64,000 nt of DNA from JBBPYC01 sp965218765 (GCA_965218765.1 CBDCLU010000002.1:1612001-1676000); one strand, 5' to 3'. Numbered from the stretch's first letter, positions 1 to 7,702 are shown. The notes: generated by a model not told the origin, from the letters alone. Numbers and translations: made by a program.

Positions 1-1
1 G

Positions 2-192
2 CAACCGCATGTAAATGGTCGAGCCGGAGTTTCGTTCCGCATGGGCGCTGCCTTGCCGCCGCGCGCCACGCCTTACGGGGTCGATCAGGTGCTGGGAGCC
101 GTCGCGTCGCTCCATCTGGCCTTCGAGCTGCCCGATTCGCGCTTTGCGGACTTTGCTCGGGCCGGCAAAGTCCAGTTGATTGCCGACGATGC
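2..192 (+). pseudogene. 2-keto-4-pentenoate hydratase-like gene, 5' fragment, interrupted by IS66 element
   Basis: The frame beginning at base 2 (the gene starts before the window) reads through motifs such as PPRATPYGVDQVLGAVASLH and ELPDSRFADF, followed by QLIADDA. These match the middle of the fumarylacetoacetate-hydrolase/2-oxopent-4-enoate hydratase family, which hydrates 2-keto-pentenoates in meta-cleavage pathways of aromatic degradation. The frame is broken at base 193 by the terminal repeat of an IS66-type element. Joining codon 182-184 to base 4437 restores one open frame into the 3' fragment, so this was a single gene. No function is expected from the truncated product. Confidence 0.8.
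185..192. repeat. 8-bp target-site duplication, left copy
   Basis: GACGATGC immediately precedes the GTAAGC left end of the IS66 element. The same 8-mer follows the right end. One copy belongs to the hydratase reading frame. Confidence 0.88.
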
Positions 193-218
193 GTAAGCAC
201 GCAGCGATGTCATCTTGA
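193..218 (+). repeat. IS66 left terminal inverted repeat
   Basis: Starts GTAAGCACGCAGCGAT and pairs with the reverse complement of 4411-4436 with three mismatches over 26 bp. Confidence 0.85.
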
Positions 219-243
219 GATTCGTTGATCCGATGAGCACGAT

Positions 244-280
244 GGTGTCCACCAAGTTGAATGATCTTGGTGGCGAATTC
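244..280 (+). repeat. Left inverted repeat of nested element
   Basis: Begins GGTGTCCACC and ends TGGTGGCGAATTC. It matches the reverse complement of 2055-2091 at about 31 of 37 positions, with the mismatches concentrated in the centre. Confidence 0.75.
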
Positions 281-369
281 GCCGCTGCAGGTGCACCATT
301 CGTGCTGACCGCGCAGCGTTGCGGCGATGGTGACGCACGGGCGCGCGGCGAACCCAATGGAGGTCCATG

Positions 370-2041
370 ATGTCTTTGCCTGCCCAGCAGCCGAACACGA
401 TCCCCGAGCAGACGGCCCGGATAGCCCGCGCGATCTATCCAGACGGCAACCCAGTCATGCGCCTGCTTGACGCTTTGCACCTGGTGGTGGGCCGATAGCG
501 ACTTCGCTGATCTGTTTCCCATCACGCGGCCAGCCGGCCGAGTCGCCGGCACGGCTCGCACTGGTGAGCCTGCTGCAGTTCATGGAAGGACTCACCGACC
601 GCCAGGCGGCCGACGCTGTGCGCACCCGCATCGACTGGAAGTACCTGCTGGGCCTTGAGCTCTGCGACCCCGGCTTTGACCACACGGTACTCAGCGAATT
701 CCGAGCACGGCTGCTCGTGCACGGTGCCGAGCGGCGGCTGTTCGATGTGGTGCTGGCGCTGGCGCAGACGCGCGGGCTGCTGCAGGCCGGTGGTCGCCAG
801 CGCAGCGACTCGACCCATGTGCTGGGCAAGGTACACGTGTTGGGCCGCTACGAGCTGGTGGTCGAGACTCTGCGTCATGCCCTTGATGCGCTGGCCGAAG
901 CCGCACCCGACTGGCTGCGTGCGCACGTCACGCCTGCCTGGGTGGATCGCTACGGACTGCGCGCGAGCGGCTTCCCCTGGCCTAAGGGCGCCTCCAGTCG
1001 CAAGCAGTGGATTGCCGACACCGGCGCCGACGGCATGGCGCTGCTCGCCGCGCTGAACGCCCAAGACGCGCCTGCACAACTGCGACAGCTGCCAGCGCTC
1101 GAGACGATGCGACCCAGGTGTGGGTGCAGAACTTCATGATCGAGGAGTCGGCCGATGAACCCCGGGTGGTCTGGCGAGCGTCCGAACAATGTTCCGCTGT
1201 CGGGCAACGCCATCGCCTCACCGCACGACACCGAGGTGCGCCATGGTTGCAAAGGTGAGACCGATTGGATCGGCTTCAAGGTGCATTTAACGGAGACGTG
1301 TGATGCCGCCACACCGAACCTGATCACCCACGTCGAGACCACGGCAGCGACCGTGACGGATCGGACGCGGTGACACCGGTGATTCATGCGGCGCTGCAGC
1401 AGCGCGCGCTGCTGCCCAGCCTCCACATCGCCGACACCGCCTACGTGAACTCGGCGCTTCTGGTGCAGTCGCGCGAGCACTACGGCCTCGAGCTCGTCGG
1501 CCCGACGCGCCGCAACAACCTCTGGCAGGCCAGGCAGGCCGAGGGCTTTGCAGCCGAGGACTTCCGCATCGACTTCGCCAGCCAGCGCGCCGTCTGCCCG
1601 GCCGGCAAGACCAGCCTGAACTGGCAGCCAATGCTGAATCCCTACGGCAAGCCGATCATCAAGATCCGCTGGTCGCGCAACGACTGTCGCTGCTGTGAAA
1701 TGCGTGAGCGTTGTACGCGCTCGACGCCGCCTCAGCGACAGATCACGGTGCGTCCTCAGGCCCAGCACGAGGCGCTGCGCGAGCGGCGAGCGCATGAGCA
1801 AACGGCCGGCTTCGCCGCCGAGTACGCCCGGCGGGCCGGCATTGAGGGCACGCTCTCCGAGGCCGTACGCGTGCACGGGATGCGACACACGCGCTACGTC
1901 GGTCAAGCCAGGACGCATCTGTCCCACTTGATGATGGCAGCAGCGATCAATCTCGGACGGCTGCTGCGCTGGCTTGCGGGAAAGCCCAAGGCCTGCGTGA
2001 CCCGGTCCCGCTTCGAGCGGCTGTTCGCCGCTGCTGCGTGA
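370..2041 (+). pseudogene. IS1182-family transposase, multiply frameshifted
   Basis: Pieces of one transposase occur in order but in different frames. From 370 the sequence reads MSLPAQQPNTIPEQTAR. A shift near 490 gives SDFADLFP, and another by 564 gives LLQFMEGLTDRQAADAV and RIDWKYLLGLEL. Around 1100 the frame changes to DATQVWVQNF, then near 1200 to GFKVHLTETCD, and from 1370 the C-terminal part runs to the stop at 2041 (DTAYVNSALLVQSR, RVHGMRHTRYVGQ). At least four frame changes are needed to rebuild a protein of the usual ~530-560 residues. It is the passenger gene of the nested element and is taken as dead. Confidence 0.82.
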
Positions 2042-2054
2042 AGTGAGTCGGAGG

Positions 2055-2091
2055 GAATTCGCCACCAGGATCAGTTGAATAGGTGGACACC
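2055..2091 (-). repeat. Right inverted repeat of nested element
   Basis: Begins GAATTCGCCACCA and ends GGTGGACACC, directly abutting the tnpA ATG at 2092. It is the partner of 244-280. Confidence 0.75.
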
Positions 2092-2442
2092 ATGGAAGAC
2101 TCCAGTCGCGCGCCACGTCGGCGTCATCCGGTTGAGCTGAAGGCGCAGGTCCTGCGCGAATGCGCCGAGCCAGAAGCGTCCGTGGCCCGCGTGGCGCTGA
2201 CGCATGGCCTGAACGCCAACCTCGTGCACAAGTGGCGGCGCCATGCCGAGCGCGGCAACCACGCGTTGGCGCCGACGCATGAAGCAGGCGCGTTCATCCC
2301 GATTGCTTTGGCCAGCGAGCCGGCGCCTGAGCCCAGCGACATCCATCTCGAGCTGCGCCGCGGCCCGCTGCTGGTCAATGTCACTTGGCCGGTCGCCTCC
2401 GCTGCGCAGTGCGCCACCTGGATGCGCGAGCTGCTCAAGTGA
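2092..2442 (+). CDS. tnpA: IS66-family transposase accessory protein TnpA
   Basis: Small basic protein of 116 aa that begins MEDSSRAPRRRHPVELK and has the helix-turn-helix-like LTHGLNANLVHKWRRH signature of IS66 orfA (TnpA), a DNA-binding accessory protein needed for transposition. The ATG at 2092 is chosen because it lies exactly at the edge of the nested element; a GTG at 2083 would place the start inside the nested inverted repeat. The stop overlaps the GTG start of tnpB by four bases (GTGA), the coupling usual in IS66. The leader between the IS66 end and this start is occupied by the IS1182-type relic, so native expression is doubtful. Confidence 0.83.
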   Translation: MEDSSRAPRRRHPVELKAQVLRECAEPEASVARVALTHGLNANLVHKWRRHAERGNHALAPTHEAGAFIPIALASEPAPEPSDIHLELRRGPLLVNVTWPVASAAQCATWMRELLK

Positions 2443-2771
2443 TCCGCGTTGACTCGCTGTGGCTGGCTGTGGAGCCGCTGGACATGCGCGCGGGTACCGA
2501 GTCCGCGCTGGCCCGGGTGGTCCAGGTCTTCGGCTCAGCGCACCCGCACCACGCGTACCTGTTCGCCAATCGGCGCAGCAACCGCATGAAGGTGCTCGTG
2601 CATGACGGCATCGGCGTGTGGCTGGCCGCACGACGCCTGAACCAAGGCAAGTTCATCTGGCCCAAGACCGCTGACACCGCGCTGGCGCTGAGCCGCGGGC
2701 AGTTCGATGCGCTCATCCTGGGCCTGCCGTGGCAGCGGCTGGGCGAAGCCAGCATCATCCGCGTGTTGTAA
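2439..2771 (+). CDS. tnpB: IS66-family accessory protein TnpB (Orf2)
   Basis: 110-aa protein of the IS66 Orf2/TnpB family, with the hallmark stretch WLAVEPLDMRAG near the N-terminus, then YLFANRRSNRMKVL and a C-terminal FIWP-containing segment. The family is required with TnpA and TnpC for IS66 transposition; its precise biochemical role is not settled. The GTG start at 2439 overlaps the tnpA stop, indicating translational coupling. The full family length is kept and no disabling mutation is seen. Confidence 0.86.
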   Translation: MIRVDSLWLAVEPLDMRAGTESALARVVQVFGSAHPHHAYLFANRRSNRMKVLVHDGIGVWLAARRLNQGKFIWPKTADTALALSRGQFDALILGLPWQRLGEASIIRVL

Positions 2772-2840
2772 GGCGAGCCTGCCGCAATTGCTGAAACTCC
2801 CGATGCCACGGTAGCGGCTCGTGCGGCACGCTCATGCCCT

Positions 2841-4391
2841 GTGATCGGCACCGCTGAACTCAACGACCTGAACGCGCAGCAACTGCGCGATGTGGTGCAG
2901 TCCCTGCTGGGCACGCTGGCCACTCAAACGGCCGAGATCAAGTTCAAGCAAGCGCTGATCGACAAACTCACGCATGAGATGGCGGTGCTCAAGCGGCTGA
3001 AGTTCGCCGCCAAGTCAGAGTCCTTCAATGCCGAGCAGAGGAGCCTGCTGGACGAAGCGATCGATGCCGATCTGGAGGCCTTGGCAAGGGAGATCGAACA
3101 ACTTGCACCGCCGCCCCAATCAAAGGCTGCAAAAGAGCAGCCCAAACGCCAGCCGCTGCCCGCGAGCCTGCCGCGCCGAGAGATTCGTCATGAGCCCGAA
3201 CGCACCACCTGCAGTTGTGGCTGCCAGCTCAAACGCATCGGCGAGGACGTGGCCGAGAAGCTCGACTATGTGCCGGGCGTCTTCACGGTGGAGCGCCACA
3301 TCCGCGGCAAATGGGTCTGCGCGCAGTGCGAGACGCTCGTGCAAGCGCCGGTTGGGCCGCACGTCATCGACAAGGGCATCCCCACGGCCGGACTGCTCGC
3401 GCAGGTGCTGGTGGCCAAGTACGCCGACCACCTGCCGCTATACCGCCAAGAGGGCATCTTCGCGCGTGCCGGCTTCGCGATTCCACGCTCGACGCTGGGT
3501 GCCTGGGTCGGGCAGTGCGGCTGGCAGTTGCAGCCGCTGGTCGATGTGCTCAAACAAGAGCTGCTGCAAAGCCGCGTACTGCATGCTGACGAGACGCCGG
3601 TGGCGATGTTGAAGCCTGGCCTGGGCAAGACCCACCGGGCGTACTTGTGGAGCTACTGCACGACGAGCTTCAATCCCATGCGCGCCGTCGTCTTCGACTT
3701 CGCCGACAGCCGCGCCGGCCAGCATGCCAGGGACTTCCTGGGTGTGCATGACCCAGGCGGCTGGCGCGGCGCGCTGGTCTGTGACGACTTCAGCGGCTAC
3801 AAGGCCATGTTCGAGATGGGCGTCGTGGAAGCGGGCTGCCTGGCGCACGCGCGGCGCAAGTTCCATGAGCTGTGGGTCAACCACGGCAGCACGGTCGGCG
3901 AGCAGGCGCTGAAGTTCTTCAGCCGGCTCTACGACGTGGAGCGTGAGGTGCAAGACCTCACAGCCGATGAGCGAAAGCGCATCCGCCAAGAGAGATCCCG
4001 TCCGGTGGCCGACGCGCTGCACCAGTGGCTTGGCCAAGAGCGCCAGCAGGTGCCTGAAGGATCGGCCACTGCCCGAGCCATCGACTACAGCTTGAAGCGC
4101 TGGCAGGCGCTCACGCGCTTCATCGACGACGGCGAACTGCCAGCGGACAACAATTGGGTGGAAAACCAGATCAGGCCCATTGCAGTGGGACGCTCAAACT
4201 GGTTGTTCGCCGGCAGCTTGCGTGCGGGCCAACGAGCCGCGGCCGTCATGAGCTTGCTGCACTCGGCGCGGCTGAACGGGCACGAGCCGCACGCCTACTT
4301 CAAGGACATGCTCGAGCGGCTGCCTGCGCAGCCGGCCAGCCGCATCGCCGAGCTGCTGCCGCACCGCTGGGTGCCGCTGCCGGGCGCTTGA
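2841..4391 (+). CDS. tnpC: IS66-family DDE transposase TnpC
   Basis: 516-aa transposase of IS66. The N-terminal third has a leucine-rich coiled-coil-like segment (about residues 10-60) and a lysine/proline linker. A cysteine-rich zinc-binding region follows at about residues 120-155 (CSCGCQL and CAQC). The catalytic core shows LHADETPV, then LVCDDFSGY, then NNWVENQIRPIAVGR, consistent with the DDE triad. The C-terminal AYFKDMLERLP tail is typical. The gene starts with GTG 69 bases after tnpB and ends 45 bases before the right end of the element. Length and motifs are complete, so the protein could be active. Confidence 0.9.
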   Translation: MIGTAELNDLNAQQLRDVVQSLLGTLATQTAEIKFKQALIDKLTHEMAVLKRLKFAAKSESFNAEQRSLLDEAIDADLEALAREIEQLAPPPQSKAAKEQPKRQPLPASLPRREIRHEPERTTCSCGCQLKRIGEDVAEKLDYVPGVFTVERHIRGKWVCAQCETLVQAPVGPHVIDKGIPTAGLLAQVLVAKYADHLPLYRQEGIFARAGFAIPRSTLGAWVGQCGWQLQPLVDVLKQELLQSRVLHADETPVAMLKPGLGKTHRAYLWSYCTTSFNPMRAVVFDFADSRAGQHARDFLGVHDPGGWRGALVCDDFSGYKAMFEMGVVEAGCLAHARRKFHELWVNHGSTVGEQALKFFSRLYDVEREVQDLTADERKRIRQERSRPVADALHQWLGQERQQVPEGSATARAIDYSLKRWQALTRFIDDGELPADNNWVENQIRPIAVGRSNWLFAGSLRAGQRAAAVMSLLHSARLNGHEPHAYFKDMLERLPAQPASRIAELLPHRWVPLPGA

Positions 4392-4410
4392 TCGAGCAAG
4401 CGTGCCGGCG

Positions 4411-4436
4411 TCAAGATGGGATCGCCGCGTGCTTAC
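4411..4436 (-). repeat. IS66 right terminal inverted repeat
   Basis: Ends CGCCGCGTGCTTAC. Its reverse complement matches 193-218 at 23 of 26 positions. It lies 20 bases after the tnpC stop. Confidence 0.85.
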
Positions 4437-4444
4437 GACGATGC
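4437..4444. repeat. 8-bp target-site duplication, right copy
   Basis: GACGATGC immediately follows GCTTAC at the right end of the IS66 element and is identical to bases 185-192. The unchanged duplication points to a fairly recent insertion. Confidence 0.88.
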
Positions 4445-4835
4445 GTGCTGTGGGCAATTCGCTTTTGGTTCGGCAACGCCTGCCGCGTGGCGCACGGCCG
4501 ATCTGGCGGCGCACCGGGTGCATGCGACGGTGTTCGATGCAGCGGGCCGCGAGCGCTATGCGCGTGATGGTGAGGGGCGCGCGCTGCTTGGCGACCCGCT
4601 CACCGCGCTAACCTGGCTGGCCAATGAGTTGTCGGCACTGGGCATCGGCCTGCGCGCCGGCGACTGGGCCTCGTGCGGCACGTGCATGGTGCCGTTGGAG
4701 GTTCTGCCGGGGGATCGTGTGGTGGCCGACTACGGCACGTTCGGCCGGATCGAGTGGAGCTTGTCCGACTGGGTTAGTGCGGGTTCAAGCGCCTGCGGCG
4801 TCAGCGACAGCAGGTGTGCCGTTGGCTTCTTTTAG
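4437..4835 (+). pseudogene. 2-keto-4-pentenoate hydratase-like gene, 3' fragment
   Basis: This is the continuation of the hydratase frame after the mobile element. It begins DDACCGQFAFGSATPA and contains LGDPLTALTWLANELSALG, GTCMVPLEVLPGD and VADYGTFG, the typical C-terminal half of the 2-keto-4-pentenoate hydratase family. The stop is at 4833-4835. The last ~20 residues after the usual FG-x-I-E-W end look like non-family read-through, so the native stop may also have been lost. The first eight bases are one copy of the target-site duplication. The fragment lacks its own start and is taken as non-functional. Confidence 0.8.
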
Positions 4836-4912
4836 GCTCCGGCCTGACGGCAGAGTCGTTTCCTCTGCCGTGCAGTGTAACGCAAGAGCCGCACTGTCTG
4901 TGTTGTTCATCG

Positions 4913-4940
4913 GTTCTGTATTACTATCGTAATACAGAAC
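4913..4940. promoter_or_regulatory. Perfect 12-bp inverted repeat, probable toxin-antitoxin operator
   Basis: GTTCTGTATTAC and GTAATACAGAAC form a perfect dyad separated by TATC, ending 12 bases before the antitoxin ATG. The patch is AT-rich in a GC-rich neighbourhood. Ribbon-helix-helix antitoxins commonly bind such palindromes over their own promoters, so autoregulation of the downstream pair is inferred. Confidence 0.72.
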
Positions 4941-4952
4941 AACCAGGCACCA

Positions 4953-5219
4953 ATGATGACCACTCGCTCCGTTCGGTTGGACGACGAGGCCGAGCATGCG
5001 CTGGCCGAAATCAGGCTTCGCTCTGGCCACTCCATCTCCAGCGCCATCAAACTCAGCCTGCTCTCCTTTAGGGACAATGCCTTGAGCCTTCAGGATCGGC
5101 GGCCGTCCGAATTTTTCATGGGGTACGACTTCGGCGAGGGGGGCTACGCGATCGGACCAGCACGCGATTCACGCCGCATCGTGCGTGAGAAGCTTGCGCA
5201 GCGCCGCGCCCGTCGATGA
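4953..5219 (+). CDS. Ribbon-helix-helix-like antitoxin of a PIN-toxin pair
   Basis: 88-aa protein. The N-terminus (TTRSVRLDDEAEHALAEI, then a helix with HSISSAIKLSL) has the strand-helix-helix layout of CopG/ribbon-helix-helix DNA-binding antitoxins. The C-terminal half, with RPSEFFMGYDFGEGG and a basic tail, would wrap and inhibit the toxin. Two in-frame ATG codons occur (4953 and 4956); the first is given. The stop overlaps the toxin ATG (ATGA), typical of TA operons. A perfect palindrome lies directly upstream. The assignment rests on fold-like pattern and context, not on a close family match. Confidence 0.7.
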   Translation: MMTTRSVRLDDEAEHALAEIRLRSGHSISSAIKLSLLSFRDNALSLQDRRPSEFFMGYDFGEGGYAIGPARDSRRIVREKLAQRRARR

Positions 5220-5644
5220 CGTTGATCGATACCGGGCCTTTGGTCGCCCTGTTCGACCCAAAGGATGCGGACCACGCGGGTTGCCACGAAGTGCTGCGCG
5301 AAATCGAAGGGACTCTGCACACGACCGAGGCGGTCCTGACCGAAACGTTCCACATGCTCGATCCTGCAACCAAGGCGGCGGCTGGGATCAAGCAGTTCGT
5401 GCTCGACGGCTACCTCCGCCTTCTAGCGCTGGATCAGCCAAGGCTGATTCGCTGCTTCGAATACATGGCGCAGTACCAGGACCTACCGATGGACTTTGCC
5501 GATGCCACGCTCGTTGCATCGGCGGAGGCACTTGGTACGCGTCGCATCTTCACGCTCGACTTCGCCGACTTCGGCGTTTACCGGCTGAAGCGCGGGCACC
5601 AATTGCACGCATTCGAAATAGCAGGTCGCGAGCGGCTGCAGTGA
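5216..5644 (+). CDS. PIN-domain toxin (VapC-like ribonuclease)
   Basis: 142-aa single-domain PIN protein. The expected acidic residues are present: D5 in LIDTGPL, E43 in TETFH, D96 in MDFADATLV, and D115 with D118 in TLDFADFG. PIN toxins are Mg-dependent endoribonucleases, typically cutting tRNA or rRNA and held inactive by the partner antitoxin. Translation is coupled to the antitoxin by a 4-bp overlap. The pair sits just downstream of the IS66-disrupted gene, a usual accessory location. The RNA target cannot be told from sequence. Confidence 0.82.
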   Translation: MTLIDTGPLVALFDPKDADHAGCHEVLREIEGTLHTTEAVLTETFHMLDPATKAAAGIKQFVLDGYLRLLALDQPRLIRCFEYMAQYQDLPMDFADATLVASAEALGTRRIFTLDFADFGVYRLKRGHQLHAFEIAGRERLQ

Positions 5645-5860
5645 GTCCAGGTCCGGCGCTTCTGTGCCCGGCTTCGAGCAAGCCATAAGCGAAACGGATC
5701 GGGTTCTTTTTTGTCCAGGCCAGCTGGCTCTGGCTTCCACAGCGATTGCGGACCGGTCCCCGTCTTTATCGCCGAGGCGAATAGCACAATGGGTCCTGCT
5801 CAGGAAATGAATGCTGTGGGATTGCTCGGGCATGAGCGAAGTCCGAAGCCGAAGCCAACG

Positions 5861-7555
5861 TCACGCTTTCGGCAACGTCACGCCGATCTGCCCCTGGTAC
5901 TTGCCGCCGCGATCTTTGTAGCTGGTCTCACACACTTCATCGCTTTCGAAGAACAGCACCTGGGCACAGCCTTCGCCAGCATAGATCTTGGCGGGCAGCG
6001 GCGTGGTGTTGCTGAATTCGAGCGTCACGTAGCCTTCCCATTCGGGTTCGAAAGGCGTTACGTTCACGATGATTCCGCAATTGCGGACGAACACGCCGGC
6101 TTCCAGTGCGAAGTTGCCGGCCTCGGGCACCGTCAGGCAATACACATCGTGCTGGCCCGGCAGCTCCTTGATCTCGACGATCTTGTGATTGCGCTGCGCC
6201 GGCACGCCGCAAAATGCAGCAAGCACGTCCGGAAAGCGGCGAAACACCGATCGGTCGCAGTTCAGCAATCCTGCCGCGCCGCGGATCGATCCGGTTTGAT
6301 CGAGCGCTGCGCGAACCGTTTCGCCCGTGATGTCACCGCGCAGGTTGATGCCGCGTGCCAGTTCGGCCTGCGCGCTGCGGCGCGATCCGTCGTCACGCGC
6401 CCAGACATCGCGGCTGATCTTTGATTGCCGCAGGCGCTCGGCGTCGCTTTCATAGCGGCGCAAGGTGCCTTGGCGATGGGCTTCGCGCGTGGCCGCCGTC
6501 GGGTTGCGGCGTGCCTCCAGCACACGCTCACGAATAGGGAGGTACTGCCCTTCATTCCAGAAAGACACCGCGCGCTCGCGCTGGGTCTGGCTTTGGTGCG
6601 CAGACCACTGTGGATCGAGCGCGAGCCGTGCCAGCGCCTGCTTGATCGACTCCCCATGCTCGGCTGGATCGAACGATTCACCGTACGAACGGCTGTTGTG
6701 CATGCGCAGATGCGCTTGCGCTTCCATCCGCTCGATGTTCGTCGGCCGGTTGTTGCGCCGATCCAGGTCGACGTGGTGCCGGTGGGTGCCAGGCGTGTCC
6801 GCATAGACGCGGTTGCGTAGATTCCATTCGTCGGCCAGTCGATGCGTCGGCAAGACATGCCCATTGATGGGCTGGTAGACCATCTCATAACCGCGACCCA
6901 ACTGCCGATACAGCGGCATCAGCGATTGGCCCGGCCGAAGTTCGCTCGCCGGCATCATGCGGCCGTCGCGTGTCAGAAAGTCGTGATCGGGCGTCGCGTG
7001 GATCCACTCGTCGTTGTCAAGCCGCAGCGCAAGCAAGTTGTCGCGGCCAACGCAGCGCGGCGCGTCCAGCAACGACACGATGATGCGTCCGCCAGGGCCC
7101 AGGCTGTAGCCCCAGAACAGCTCGCCATCTGCGTGGCGCTGCGCCATTTCTTCAAGCGTTGGCGAGGTGCCATCGACCAGTGCAACCCGTGTATCACTGC
7201 TGAAACAGCGTGCGTACGTCGATTTGCCCAAACAAATCGTGAGCACATTCCGCGGTATTCGAAAGTACTCCAACGTCCTCGCCAGCGCAAAGCTGTTCGG
7301 CGGAATGATGCAGCTGTCGCCGTGGAAGTCGACAAAGCTTTTCTCATCGAAATTCTTCGGGTCCACCACCGTGCTGTGGATGTTGGTGAACACCTTGAAC
7401 TCGGGCGCACAGCGGATGTCGTAGCCGTAGCTGCTGGTGCCGTAGCTGATGATCCGGTTGCCGTCGCGCTCGCGGATCTGGCCGGGCTCGAACGGCTCGA
7501 TCATGCCGCGCGATTCGGCCATGCGGCGGATCCAGCGGTCGCTCTTGATGCTCAT
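5861..7555 (-). CDS. dcd: dCTP deaminase interrupted by an in-frame intein
   Basis: The 564-aa precursor is made of two exteins and an intein. Residues 1-116 and 493-564 join to a 188-aa dCTP deaminase, the normal length for the family, which converts dCTP to dUTP for dTTP synthesis. The N-extein ends GKSTYAR (S112 and R116 in the catalytic motif); the C-extein begins CGIIVNVTPFEPEWEGY and contains VTLEFSN with the expected catalytic Glu (137 after splicing). Residues 117-492 are an intein placed directly after the active-site Arg, so the unspliced form should be inactive. No strong ribosome-binding site is seen before the ATG. The gene stands alone, 147 bases downstream of a BMP-type protein on the same strand. 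Confidence 0.93.
   Translation of the reverse strand: MSIKSDRWIRRMAESRGMIEPFEPGQIRERDGNRIISYGTSSYGYDIRCAPEFKVFTNIHSTVVDPKNFDEKSFVDFHGDSCIIPPNSFALARTLEYFRIPRNVLTICLGKSTYARCFSSDTRVALVDGTSPTLEEMAQRHADGELFWGYSLGPGGRIIVSLLDAPRCVGRDNLLALRLDNDEWIHATPDHDFLTRDGRMMPASELRPGQSLMPLYRQLGRGYEMVYQPINGHVLPTHRLADEWNLRNRVYADTPGTHRHHVDLDRRNNRPTNIERMEAQAHLRMHNSRSYGESFDPAEHGESIKQALARLALDPQWSAHQSQTQRERAVSFWNEGQYLPIRERVLEARRNPTAATREAHRQGTLRRYESDAERLRQSKISRDVWARDDGSRRSAQAELARGINLRGDITGETVRAALDQTGSIRGAAGLLNCDRSVFRRFPDVLAAFCGVPAQRNHKIVEIKELPGQHDVYCLTVPEAGNFALEAGVFVRNCGIIVNVTPFEPEWEGYVTLEFSNTTPLPAKIYAGEGCAQVLFFESDEVCETSYKDRGGKYQGQIGVTLPKA
6080..7207 (-). other. Intein with HNH homing endonuclease inside Dcd (residues 117-492)
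   Basis: 376 residues begin with Cys117 (CFSSDTRVAL, block A) and end at Asn492 before the +1 Cys493. Block B is HATPDHDFLTR (186-196), block F is VYCLTVPEAGNFALEAG (471-487) and block G is VFVRN. The middle holds an HNH nuclease motif (HRHHVDLDRRNNRPTNI, with H282 and H286 following). About residues 408-447 form a helix-turn-helix-like DNA-binding segment (TGETVRAALDQTGSIRGAA). Two oddities: the penultimate residue is Arg instead of the usual His, and block F carries Cys473 where Asp is common. Cys1, terminal Asn and +1 Cys are all present, so splicing is plausible but untested. Confidence 0.9.
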
Positions 7556-7702
7556 GGGCGGGCCGATCGAACGGGAGGATGCTGCATCGGGTGGCTTTCT
7601 CGAAGAAGTCTGGTTACTACGGAAATCATAGCTGCTGGTGCAAGGAGTACCTGCGCCCGAGGCACATTTTGCTCAAAATCGGCGGGTTGGGCGGAGCCCA
7701 GC

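Larger units (their letters stand above)
244..2091 (+). mobile_element. Nested, decayed IS1182-type insertion sequence
   Basis: An insert of 1,848 bp is bounded by 37-bp inverted repeats (244-280 and 2055-2091) that start GGTGTCCACC and share the inner block TGGTGGCGAATTC. Between them lies a broken IS1182-family transposase gene. The flanking bases are AT on the left and AT (the first two bases of the tnpA ATG) on the right, which would fit a 2-bp duplication, but this is too short to be sure. The length fits IS1182-type elements. It is inert by frameshift. Confidence 0.75.
193..4436 (+). mobile_element. IS66-family insertion element carrying a nested IS1182-type relic
   Basis: The element is bounded by imperfect inverted repeats of 26 bp (193-218 and 4411-4436, 23 of 26 matching) that begin GTAAGC and end GCTTAC, as in IS66-family elements. 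It is flanked by the identical 8-mer GACGATGC on both sides, the duplication length known for IS66. It carries the three-gene set tnpA, tnpB and tnpC on the plus strand. An IS1182-like element of about 1.85 kb sits between the left end and tnpA. All three IS66 genes are open, so the element may still be mobile, though its native leader and promoter are now far from tnpA. Confidence 0.88.

Noticed and set aside
5861..7555. Dcd fused to an unrelated HNH nuclease or a misassembled insert
   Set aside because: The insert starts with Cys, ends with Asn before Cys and has splicing blocks, and exteins join in frame to a full-length Dcd, which an accidental fusion would not give.
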